A stretch of 6,982 nucleotides of DNA. Origin: an uncultured Bacteroides sp. Lineage in GTDB: Bacteria; Bacteroidota; Bacteroidia; Bacteroidales; Bacteroidaceae. Below the pieces are notes generated by a model that saw only the letters and a program-made list of their open reading frames with translations, did not search any database and was not told the DNA's origin. The stretch's first letter is position 1, and each line of letters begins with the position of its first letter. The position numbers and the translations under genes are program-made. Shown one piece after another: positions 1 to 6,164 of the stretch. The stretch is taken from positions 1-6,982 of the forward strand of contig URWP01000150.1 of the NCBI GenBank assembly GCA_900551645.1, read 5' to 3'.

Positions 1-156
1 CGGACCGTTGGCCGAAGCGATGACACACCGATTGCGGTAAGTCTGCTTCATGTAATGGTCATAGCGTTCGATATATGCTTTCTCGCACGCATATAGCTTG
101 GTGTAATATACCACCGGGGCCAGATAGGCCGAACTCAACAAAACTTCTTTCTGCAT
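1..156 (-). CDS. WbqC-like family protein, N-terminal fragment (runs off left edge)
   Basis: The first 52 codons of a leftward gene lie here; the rest is beyond the left edge. The ATG at 156-154 opens a frame beginning MQKEVLLSSAYLAPVVYY, followed by a KQTYRNRC motif at residues 38-45 and ANGP at 49-52. I recognise this as the N-terminal signature of the WbqC-like family, whose members typically start with a hydrophobic strand, a YYTKL segment and a Y-x-KQTYRNRC motif. The family was named after a gene of O-antigen clusters. Its biochemical activity is not settled, so a glycan or envelope role is inference. The gene lies 24 nt downstream of the second signal peptidase homologue on the same strand and is probably the next cistron of the dapB-lepB operon. 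No Shine-Dalgarno sequence is visible upstream; the leader is AT-rich, as is usual in Bacteroidota. Confidence 0.8.
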   Translation of the reverse strand, partial: MQKEVLLSSAYLAPVVYYTKLYACEKAYIERYDHYMKQTYRNRCVIASANGP

Positions 157-180
157 CTGAACAATGAAATGAATGAAAAA

Positions 181-1092
181 CTATTGTACCCGTTGCCAGA
201 AGCGTTCCCAACGGATGGGGAACCATACTCTCCAGGCTTTCCCAATCAGGTGGTCCTCGGGTACAAAACCGAACAGACGGGAATCACGCAGATTTACCGG
301 ATCGTTCGAAGCCACCCAATAATAATCCTTGCTGAAACAATAATGCCCCACCGGACTTCCTTCTACATACAGCGTATCACCTTTGATAGTGGCCTGTCGG
401 TGTTCGTGCAGGCGGATGGTATTACATAGCAAAGTCACATTCCACGGATAAACCTTTACCACTTGCCCTTTGGCCGGAACCACAAACGGATAAGCCTTTT
501 CAGGATGCCGCTCATTCAAGGGAACCAATGGAAGTGATTTCCCAACTTTTTGGGAAATCAGATAAGATTCATAATAACTGAAACTACGGATATAACTGCC
601 GTCCTCGGTATAACCAGCCAACAGATTACCCTGAATGCCCAATGTATCCAGCATCGCCAGCAATCGTTCCTCCTGATCGGCCGGATAGACATACAGTTCC
701 TTGGCATCAGGACTGAACACCGGTCCTTCCACCTGTATCAAATCCTTGTTCAACATCAGCGTATCGCCCGCCGAACCGATACACCGGCTGATATACAGCG
801 GACGACACTCTACTGCCGTATGCTCTTCGCGCGGCATCGGGCTGTTGAACACCACAATATCTCCTTTTTCCACCCGTGAAGCACCTATCCGGCGATAGCC
901 CCACCACGACTGGAAGGGCAGACGAAGCCCGTAACTCCACTTGTTCACCAGTACGCCTTCCCCCTGATACAGACTGTTTTCCATACCTGCCGAAGGAATA
1001 AAGCACGAAGTCACCAGCAGAGTCTTGACCAAACCGACGCTTACCAGCACCGCAACCGTTACTTTCAGCCACCTGAGCCTACGTTTCTTCAT
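181..1092 (-). CDS. Signal peptidase I (S26) homologue lacking both catalytic residues
   Basis: An intact 303-aa membrane protein of the S26 signal peptidase fold. The basic start MKKRRLRWLK is followed by one hydrophobic segment (about residues 10-29), then a predicted periplasmic domain. Family landmarks are present: box B IPSAGMENSL (32-41), KGDIVVFN (76-83), a box D equivalent YISRCIGSAGD (100-110), a KDYYW lid motif (255-259) and a box E remnant ending DSRLFGFVPEDHLIGK (270-285). The catalytic positions are altered. The Ser that precedes Met in box B is Gly36 (codon at 987-985), the Lys of KRxxG is Ser102 (789-787), and GDNR is replaced by SNDP (262-265). Ser34, equivalent to the E. coli oxyanion Ser88, is kept. 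I infer a non-proteolytic paralogue of the adjacent LepB, perhaps a chaperone or partner. The start could be the GTG directly upstream (1095), adding one residue; ATG is preferred. Cys30 in VTSC resembles a lipobox. Confidence 0.85.
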   Translation of the reverse strand: MKKRRLRWLKVTVAVLVSVGLVKTLLVTSCFIPSAGMENSLYQGEGVLVNKWSYGLRLPFQSWWGYRRIGASRVEKGDIVVFNSPMPREEHTAVECRPLYISRCIGSAGDTLMLNKDLIQVEGPVFSPDAKELYVYPADQEERLLAMLDTLGIQGNLLAGYTEDGSYIRSFSYYESYLISQKVGKSLPLVPLNERHPEKAYPFVVPAKGQVVKVYPWNVTLLCNTIRLHEHRQATIKGDTLYVEGSPVGHYCFSKDYYWVASNDPVNLRDSRLFGFVPEDHLIGKAWRVWFPIRWERFWQRVQ

Positions 1093-1120
1093 CACGGAAC
1101 GGAGAATCTTCTAGAGAAAC

Positions 1121-2545
1121 TTATTTGATGTTATCGACGAACTTGAACAGACGGTTCCAGCGGATTTTTCCATCGGTCCATCCACGGTCCGGATCCAAAG
1201 ACAACCAGATAAAGATAGGTTTACCTACGATGTGGTCTTCCGGTACAAAACCCCAGAAACGTGAATCGGCCGAATTGTGCCGGTTGTCGCCCATCATCCA
1301 GTAATAATCCATCTTGAAGGTATACTTGTTCGTTTTTTGTCCGTTAATATAGATTTTTCCATCTTTTACCTGCAAGTCATTGCCTTCGTAATTCTTGATA
1401 GGACGCTCGTAAACCGGCAGATTCTCCAGTGTCAGCGTCACGGTTTCACCCTTCCTCGGAATCCAGATAGGTCCGTAATTGTCGCAGGTCCATCCTGTAT
1501 GCTTATTTACCGGATAGAGTCCTCCGGCATCATCATCCGGAACATTCTGAATGGAAACCACCAGATCTTTCCGGCTCTCCAAAGCAGCCTTTGCCTGAGC
1601 CGTCAGCGGCATGTTGTACACCGATTCTTCCGGATAATACGCCATCAGGTCTTCCTGACTGATACCTAATTCGTGACAGAAATCTTCCGGAAGCATCCCG
1701 TTGGTATACACCAGATAACGGTATTGTACATTATCAGGTTCCTTATTCGGCTTTCCATCCAAATAGATAATGCGGTTCTTGATTTCCAGGGTCTGTCCCG
1801 GTAAGCCGACACAACGCTTCACATAGTTCTCCCGACGGTCTACCGGACGTGTGATAACCTTGCCATACAGCTGCGGATTTTCATCAATGTATTTTCGTCC
1901 CATAGCGTAATACAAATCGTACACCGTACGCTCCTGTTCCGGAGTCAACGATGACAAATCAATGGGCTGTGACAATTCTTTACCGGCCTGATAGCTCAAG
2001 CGGTACAAATCTTCGGCAGGAACACCGGTAGCCACCGAGTCACCAGCCGGGAAATTGAATACCACAATATCGTTCAACTGTACCTCACCCAGTCCACCGA
2101 CCCGCTTATAGTCCCAAGCCGGCCATTCCAAATAAGACTTGCAATTGAATACCGGCAACGTATGCTGGGTAAGCGGCATGTGTAACGGAGTCTGTGGAAT
2201 ACGGGCACCATAACTCATCTTGCTGACAAACAGGTAGTCGCCTACCAGCAACGATTTTTCCAGCGAAGAAGAAGGAATCACATAGTTCTGGAAGAAGTAC
2301 AGATTCACGAAATAAACAGCTACCAAAGCGAATACAATGGCATCCACCCATCCCATGATACCTCTTACCGTAGGATTCTTCGATTTCTTCCACCAGGTCC
2401 AGGGAATCTTGTGTGTGATGTAAGCGTCGAAGATGAACGGCAGGACAACCAGTCCCAGCCAACTCCGGAGCCACACCAGGAAAATCAGATAAAGCACGGT
2501 TACTACACCAAACTTTATCCATTGTTTACGAGAGGCCTGTATCAT
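1121..2545 (-). CDS. lepB: Signal peptidase I (leader peptidase), catalytically complete
   Basis: A 474-aa type I signal peptidase (S26A), which cleaves signal peptides from Sec/Tat-exported preproteins on the periplasmic face of the inner membrane. Two hydrophobic segments (about 11-38 and 66-87) flank a basic loop (HKIPWTWWKKSKNPTVR), matching the topology of E. coli LepB. Catalytic elements are complete: box B IPSSSLEKSL with nucleophile Ser94 (Leu in place of the usual Met after it), LNDIVVFNFP (157-166), box D YVKRCVGLPG with general-base Lys243, and box E GDNRHNSADSRFWGFVPE (419-436). It is much longer than the E. coli enzyme (324 aa). About 95 extra residues lie between Ser and Lys and about 50 between Lys and GDNR. 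The gene starts 1 nt after the dapB stop codon (TGA-T-ATG), so translation is probably coupled. It is followed by the degenerate paralogue at 1092. Confidence 0.96.
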   Translation of the reverse strand: MIQASRKQWIKFGVVTVLYLIFLVWLRSWLGLVVLPFIFDAYITHKIPWTWWKKSKNPTVRGIMGWVDAIVFALVAVYFVNLYFFQNYVIPSSSLEKSLLVGDYLFVSKMSYGARIPQTPLHMPLTQHTLPVFNCKSYLEWPAWDYKRVGGLGEVQLNDIVVFNFPAGDSVATGVPAEDLYRLSYQAGKELSQPIDLSSLTPEQERTVYDLYYAMGRKYIDENPQLYGKVITRPVDRRENYVKRCVGLPGQTLEIKNRIIYLDGKPNKEPDNVQYRYLVYTNGMLPEDFCHELGISQEDLMAYYPEESVYNMPLTAQAKAALESRKDLVVSIQNVPDDDAGGLYPVNKHTGWTCDNYGPIWIPRKGETVTLTLENLPVYERPIKNYEGNDLQVKDGKIYINGQKTNKYTFKMDYYWMMGDNRHNSADSRFWGFVPEDHIVGKPIFIWLSLDPDRGWTDGKIRWNRLFKFVDNIK

Positions 2546-2546
2546 A

Positions 2547-3302
2547 TCAGAAAGTGAATAAATCGTTCATACCCAGGAAACCGGTGTGTGCGGCAGTATA
2601 TTCGGCAGCCAGGACCGCACCCAATGCAAAGCCTTTGCGGTTTTTGGCATCGTGCGTAATAACGATGGAATCGGCTTCCGATTCGTAAGTAATGGTATGG
2701 ATACCGGGGACCTCCCCTTCACGGATAGCGCTGACAGGCAGTTCGTTCGGCGCACATTCGGTCGTTCCGCTCACGGTTCCGTCCGGAGCCGTCAGGGTGC
2801 CCATCACCCATTTGTCCTTACGGTCGAGGTTCTCCAGGATGCCTTCGGCCAATGTAATGGCTGTACCGCTCGGCGCATCCAGCTTATGTATGTGGTGAGT
2901 TTCCACCATCGAAACTTCGTAGTTGGGAAAATTGTTCATGATACGGGCCAGGTATTTGTTGACCGCCGAAAAGATAGCGACTCCCAGGCTGAAATTAGAC
3001 GACCAGAACAGGGTTTTTCCTTCTTCCTGACACAGCCGGCGCATCTCATCGCCGTGCTCGCCCATCCATCCGGTACTTCCGGAAACCACCTTCACACCGT
3101 TCTTGAATGCTTCCATACAGTTTCCGTACGCTACGGAAGGAGCCGTAAATTCAATGGCCACATCAGCCGAACGGAACGCTTCGGAAGCAAAGTCCTGACG
3201 GTTATCAATATCGATGATACTTACAATCTCATGTCCACGGGAACGAGCAATCTTTTCGATTTCTTTTCCCATCTTTCCATATCCAATCAATGCTATTTTC
3301 AT
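2547..3302 (-). CDS. dapB: 4-hydroxy-tetrahydrodipicolinate reductase
   Basis: A 251-aa cytoplasmic enzyme that reduces 4-hydroxy-tetrahydrodipicolinate with NAD(P)H in the diaminopimelate/lysine pathway, supplying both lysine and the peptidoglycan cross-link residue. The N-terminal Rossmann fold carries the glycine-rich nucleotide-binding loop IGYGKMGKEI (6-15). SGSTGW (74-79) and SSNFSLGV (101-108) follow. The substrate and catalytic signature HHIHKLDAPSGTA (136-148) contains the His-His pair (136/137) and Lys140 expected of the family. Length is close to the usual 240-270 aa. It is the first gene of the leftward operon, with a Bacteroides-type -7 element 24 nt upstream of its ATG, and is probably coupled to lepB downstream. 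The start at 3302 directly precedes the first strand of the Rossmann fold (MKIALIG), so it is secure. Confidence 0.97.
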   Translation of the reverse strand: MKIALIGYGKMGKEIEKIARSRGHEIVSIIDIDNRQDFASEAFRSADVAIEFTAPSVAYGNCMEAFKNGVKVVSGSTGWMGEHGDEMRRLCQEEGKTLFWSSNFSLGVAIFSAVNKYLARIMNNFPNYEVSMVETHHIHKLDAPSGTAITLAEGILENLDRKDKWVMGTLTAPDGTVSGTTECAPNELPVSAIREGEVPGIHTITYESEADSIVITHDAKNRKGFALGAVLAAEYTAAHTGFLGMNDLFTF

Positions 3303-3325
3303 ACTTTTCTATCTGATTTTAGGCA

Positions 3326-3333
3326 CAAAGATA
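3326..3333 (-). promoter_or_regulatory. Putative -7 element of the dapB-lepB operon promoter
   Basis: Reading leftward, TATCTTTG matches the Bacteroidota primary-sigma -7 consensus TAnnTTTG exactly. It ends 23 bases before the dapB ATG, which predicts transcription starting around 3321-3318 and a leader of under 20 nt. I do not see a TTTG -33 element about 19 nt further upstream, so the call rests on the -7 match and position alone. Its upstream edge overlaps the inverted repeat at 3331-3347. Confidence 0.5.
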
Positions 3334-3367
3334 GCGTTTTTCGCTATAAATCATTACATTTAGCGAA
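3331..3367. repeat. Cluster of three TAGCG/CGCTA half-sites in the dapB/DUF2851 divergent region
   Basis: ATAGCG (3331-3336) and CGCTAT (3342-3347) form a perfect 6-bp inverted repeat around TTTTT. TTCGCTA (3340-3346) and TAGCGAA (3361-3367) form a second, 7-bp inverted repeat with a 14-nt spacer, sharing the middle arm. The cluster touches the putative dapB -7 element at one end and a weak rightward -7 candidate at the other. It lies upstream of both predicted start sites, so it would act as DNA rather than RNA. An operator is inferred; chance is possible in so short a region. Confidence 0.4.
3355..3362 (+). promoter_or_regulatory. Weak candidate -7 element for the DUF2851 gene
   Basis: TACATTTA matches the Bacteroidota -7 consensus TAnnTTTG at all but the last base and ends 23 bases before the ATG at 3386. 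No convincing -33 element is visible. It is listed because the gene is divergent from dapB and needs a promoter within these 83 bp. Confidence 0.25.
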
Positions 3368-3385
3368 CATTTACACCTCGTTAAC

Positions 3386-4675
3386 ATGGAACAACTCTTA
3401 CACTATGTATGGAAACACAAGCTTTTTCCACTCCACACACTCGTTACAACCCAAGGTGAACCATTGGAAATCATCGACCCGGGACTTCCGAATCCGGACG
3501 CCGGACCCGATTTCTTCAATGCTAAAATCAAGATTAACGGCGTACTATGGGTAGGGAACGTGGAAATCCATCTGCGGGCATCCGACTGGCTGAAACACCA
3601 TCACGAACAAGATACCACCTACGATTCTGTTATCCTGCACGTTGCCTCCGACATCGACACCCAGATACAACGGACCAACGGAGAGCCGATTCCCCAACTG
3701 GAACTCCATTATCCGCCTTATATGCTGGAGAATTATCAGGAACTGTTGGCAACCTCCCGTTATCCGGCCTGTTACCGCCTCATCCCTACCCTATCCCCGT
3801 TATTGGTACACAGTTGGATGAACACCTTACAGCTGGAACGTTTCGAGCAGAAAACGGCTCAACTTCTTCAACGGCTGGAAGCCTGCAACCGCAACTGGGA
3901 AGACGCTTTCTTCCTGACCCTTGCCCGCAATTTCGGCTTCGGCACCAATAGTGAAGCTTTCGAACTATGGGCCAAATCCATCCCCCTACGGGCCGTAGAC
4001 AAGCATCGTGACAACCTGTTCCAGATAGAAGCCATCTTCTTCGGACAAGCCAGACTGATACCGGAACATCCCAGTGACAACTATACCGAATCGTTGCAAA
4101 AGGAATACTCCTATCTGCAGCACAAGTTCGGGCTCACTCCCTCCTCCCATTGCCAATGGAAGCTGTTGCGTACCCGCCCGGGAAACTTTCCTTACCTGCG
4201 CATCGCCCAACTGGCTTATCTGTACCAGCAATCCGCCGGTCTGTTGTCGCAGGTGCTGGAAAAATCCTCCCTGGATGAAGTTCGCCGGTTATTCCAAGGA
4301 GATACCTCCCCTTACTGGACTACGCATTATTCCTTCGGTGAAATTTCCTGTCCACAGACCAAACACCTCAGCAAGGCTTCCATCGATCTGTTGATTATCA
4401 ATACTGTGGTTCCTTTCCTGTATGCATACGGAAAATACCGGGGACAAGCCTCGCTGACCGCACGTGCCGGCGAGTTTTTGGAAGCACTGAAACCGGAAAA
4501 CAATTACATCACCCGGATGTGGAAAGAATGCGGCCTGACCGCCGCACATGCCGGAGACAGCCAGGCTCTCATCCAACTGAAGAAACAATATTGTGACCCA
4601 AAGAAATGCTTATATTGCCGCATCGGGTATGAGTATTTTAAGCGGCGGAAACTTTCTGAAAGGTATAACTATTAA
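3386..4675 (+). CDS. DUF2851 family protein of unknown function
   Basis: A 429-aa soluble protein with no signal peptide or membrane segment. I recognise it as DUF2851, a family found mainly in Bacteroidota with no established function. The most conserved-looking part is N-terminal: MEQLLHYVWKHKLFPL, DPGLPNPDAGPDFFNAKI (31-48), GNVEIH (57-62), SDW (66-68) and VILHV (82-86). The spacing of Pro41-Asp42 and Glu60-x-His62 resembles a PD-(D/E)xK nuclease core with the Lys changed; this is inference. The middle is helical and poorly distinctive. The C-terminus carries CDPKKCLYC (Cys403, 408, 411) followed by RIGYEYFKRR, a possible metal or Fe-S site, with Cys382 as a possible fourth ligand. Full length is typical of the family as I recall it. 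The gene is divergent from dapB and convergent with the dihydrouridine synthase gene, so it appears monocistronic. Confidence 0.88.
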   Translation: MEQLLHYVWKHKLFPLHTLVTTQGEPLEIIDPGLPNPDAGPDFFNAKIKINGVLWVGNVEIHLRASDWLKHHHEQDTTYDSVILHVASDIDTQIQRTNGEPIPQLELHYPPYMLENYQELLATSRYPACYRLIPTLSPLLVHSWMNTLQLERFEQKTAQLLQRLEACNRNWEDAFFLTLARNFGFGTNSEAFELWAKSIPLRAVDKHRDNLFQIEAIFFGQARLIPEHPSDNYTESLQKEYSYLQHKFGLTPSSHCQWKLLRTRPGNFPYLRIAQLAYLYQQSAGLLSQVLEKSSLDEVRRLFQGDTSPYWTTHYSFGEISCPQTKHLSKASIDLLIINTVVPFLYAYGKYRGQASLTARAGEFLEALKPENNYITRMWKECGLTAAHAGDSQALIQLKKQYCDPKKCLYCRIGYEYFKRRKLSERYNY

Positions 4676-4684
4676 TATATAAAC

Positions 4685-5626
4685 CTACCGTAACGCATCC
4701 TCCACTGCCCTCAGATAGGTATCCAGGCGGTTGCTTTTCAGAATAGCCTTCCGGACTTTCTTCTCAAGGTCCGGAAGGAGATATTCCCAAACGGCTTTCA
4801 GTTTCATGAGCAATTGTGCATCACCCCCTTCTATCACCCGCTGGTAATAAAGACACATCCGACGATGCATCAGATAAGCTCTTGACCTGATTTCCGCTTC
4901 CGACATCGGCCCTTCACGGAATGCCTTAGCCAACGAAGGGTCAGCCAACAGGCCTCTACCCAGCATGACTCCTTTCAAGCGAGGAAATGTTACCAATACT
5001 TCTCGGATGTCAGACACTGTACATAAGTCACCATTATACACCAAAGGAAGTTCACAAACCTCATAGAAACTACGGAAAGCTTCCCTATCCACTGTACCCT
5101 TGTACTGTTGCTTCCCGATACGGGGATGAAGGGTTACCTGCTTCACACACGAACGGTTCAACAACGGAAGTACCTGTTTCCACTCATCGGCATGCTCCCA
5201 TCCCAATCGCATCTTGGCGGAAAAACAGACTTCCGGAAAACGTTTCATCGCATCCAACAAAACAGCTACTTTCTCCGGATAAGGCAAAATACCCGACCCT
5301 TTTCCCCGACGAACAATCAACGGGAACGGACATCCCATATTCACATCGATCTCCCGATATCCCTGTACCAACAGAAACACAACCAGTTGCTCCAACTCTT
5401 CAGCATCCGAGGCTATGATTTGAGGTATCAAGTGAGAAACTGTATTTTCATCAGGAGAAACATCACGCTTATCTTTGTTACGTATCACTCCTTTCTCCAG
5501 CCGGATAAAAGGGGTATAATACGCATCTATCCCACCGAAACTCTGTTCATGGGTATTTCTCCAGGCAGTCTCCGTGAAACCTTGTAACGGAGCCGCATAT
5601 ATAACCGGTACATTCGTTTCCATCAT
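4685..5626 (-). CDS. dus: tRNA-dihydrouridine synthase
   Basis: A 313-aa FMN-dependent enzyme that reduces uridine to dihydrouridine in tRNA loops using NADPH. Motifs run in family order: FMN-binding start AAPLQGFTE (11-19), VNMGCPFPLIVRRGKGSG (95-112) with catalytic Cys99, SAKMRLGW (136-143) with FMN-contacting Lys138, TLHPRIGKQQYKG (165-177) with His167, YNGDL (197-201) and GVMLGRGLLADPSL (219-232) for the FMN phosphate. A helical C-terminal tRNA-binding segment follows. The motif variants do not let me assign a DusA, B or C subtype. The frame extends upstream to a GTG at 5659, but I chose the first ATG of the pair at 5626/5623. It sits just before the first barrel strand as usual in the family, and a -7 element lies between it and the GTG. 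It stands alone, convergent with DUF2851 and divergent from the thioesterase gene. Confidence 0.93.
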   Translation of the reverse strand: MMETNVPVIYAAPLQGFTETAWRNTHEQSFGGIDAYYTPFIRLEKGVIRNKDKRDVSPDENTVSHLIPQIIASDAEELEQLVVFLLVQGYREIDVNMGCPFPLIVRRGKGSGILPYPEKVAVLLDAMKRFPEVCFSAKMRLGWEHADEWKQVLPLLNRSCVKQVTLHPRIGKQQYKGTVDREAFRSFYEVCELPLVYNGDLCTVSDIREVLVTFPRLKGVMLGRGLLADPSLAKAFREGPMSEAEIRSRAYLMHRRMCLYYQRVIEGGDAQLLMKLKAVWEYLLPDLEKKVRKAILKSNRLDTYLRAVEDALR

Positions 5627-5630
5627 GACG

Positions 5631-5638
5631 CAAATATA
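5631..5638 (-). promoter_or_regulatory. Putative -7 element for dus, only 4 bases from the ATG
   Basis: Reading leftward, TATATTTG is an exact match to TAnnTTTG. Only CGTC separates it from the ATG at 5626, so transcription would start at or next to the start codon and the mRNA would be leaderless or nearly so. No clear TTTG -33 element is present about 19 nt upstream. It also argues against the GTG start at 5659, which would lie upstream of the promoter. Confidence 0.4.
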
Positions 5639-5723
5639 CGGATATTTCGCTTCAGACACATAAAATTCCCGACAATCAGAAAATCTGTCCGATAAACATG
5701 GAAAGAAATCCGCAGACAGACAT

Positions 5724-5731
5724 TATCTTTG
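5724..5731 (+). promoter_or_regulatory. Putative -7 element of the thioesterase-dprA operon
   Basis: TATCTTTG matches TAnnTTTG exactly and ends 25 bases before the ATG at 5757, predicting a leader of about 20 nt. The leader is very AT-rich (TTTTAAAAT), which suits Shine-Dalgarno-independent initiation in Bacteroidota. A -33 TTTG is not evident. Together with the dus element at 5631-5638, this accounts for the divergent region 5627-5756. Confidence 0.5.
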
Positions 5732-5756
5732 TAAAACACATTTTAAAATCATCTCT

Positions 5757-6164
5757 ATGGAGAAATACATCTATGAACTGAAAATGAAGGTACGCGATTA
5801 TGAATGCGACCTGCAAGGTATCGTCAACAATGCCAATTACCAACATTACATCGAACATACCCGTCATGAGTTCCTGACTTCTACCGGCATCAGCTTTGCC
5901 AAACTGCACGCCGAAGGAATTGATCCGGTAGTAGCGCGCCTGAACATGGCCTTCAAAACTCCTCTGAAAAGCGGAGATGAATTCATTTCGAAACTATACC
6001 TGAAGAAAGAAGGCATCAAATACGTATTCTATCAGGATATCTTCCGCCTGCCCGATAACAAACCGGTCATCAAGGCTACAGTAGAGACCGTCAGCCTGAT
6101 AAACGGACGGCTGGGTACCTGCCCCCTCTTCGATGAAGTATTCGCCCCATACGTAACGGAATGA
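5757..6164 (+). CDS. Acyl-CoA thioesterase, hotdog fold (4HBT/YbgC-FadM type)
   Basis: A 135-aa single-domain cytoplasmic protein of the 4-hydroxybenzoyl-CoA thioesterase superfamily, which hydrolyses acyl-CoA or acyl-ACP thioesters. The family signature is clear: VRDYECDLQGIVNNANYQHY (12-31) holds the catalytic-type Asp18 in the D-x-x-G-I-V-N-N-x-x-Y pattern. It is followed by the hotdog helix with Glu33 and Arg36, then beta strands such as VARLNMAFKTPLKSGDEF (59-76). Length is typical for a single hotdog subunit, which works as a dimer or tetramer. The physiological substrate cannot be read from the sequence. The stop codon overlaps the dprA start (ATGA, 6161-6164), so the two genes are translationally coupled within one operon; no functional link is obvious. 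The start at 5757 is the only ATG near the conserved N-terminus. Confidence 0.92.
   Translation: MEKYIYELKMKVRDYECDLQGIVNNANYQHYIEHTRHEFLTSTGISFAKLHAEGIDPVVARLNMAFKTPLKSGDEFISKLYLKKEGIKYVFYQDIFRLPDNKPVIKATVETVSLINGRLGTCPLFDEVFAPYVTE

Noticed and set aside
2106..2522. A 138-codon leftward open frame inside lepB
   Set aside because: It is in a different frame from the well-supported LepB product and has no family features.
2586..3554. A 322-codon rightward open frame antisense to dapB and running into the DUF2851 gene
   Set aside because: Its translation shows no recognisable domain, it covers a certain dapB on the other strand, and its end overlaps the conserved start of DUF2851 in another frame. 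It is a shadow of GC-skewed codon use.
4651..4690. Possible terminator between the convergent DUF2851 and dus genes
   Set aside because: The best stem is about five pairs including a G-U wobble inside the DUF2851 coding end, without a following T-run. The 9-nt gap contains no hairpin.
5627..5659. Upstream GTG start adding 11 residues to the dihydrouridine synthase
   Set aside because: The extension has no family counterpart, GTG is less likely than the ATG pair, and a -7 element lies between the two starts.
5677..5720. Inverted repeats CAGA-AAA-TCTG and TCTGTC/GACAGA upstream of the thioesterase gene
   Set aside because: Arms of 4-6 bp in AT-rich intergenic DNA are expected by chance, and they do not line up with the putative promoter elements.
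5676..5909. A 77-codon leftward open frame across the dus/thioesterase intergenic region
   Set aside because: Most of it is antisense to the thioesterase signature region, and it reads through that gene's putative promoter. The hydrophobic look comes from the complement of the thioesterase codons.
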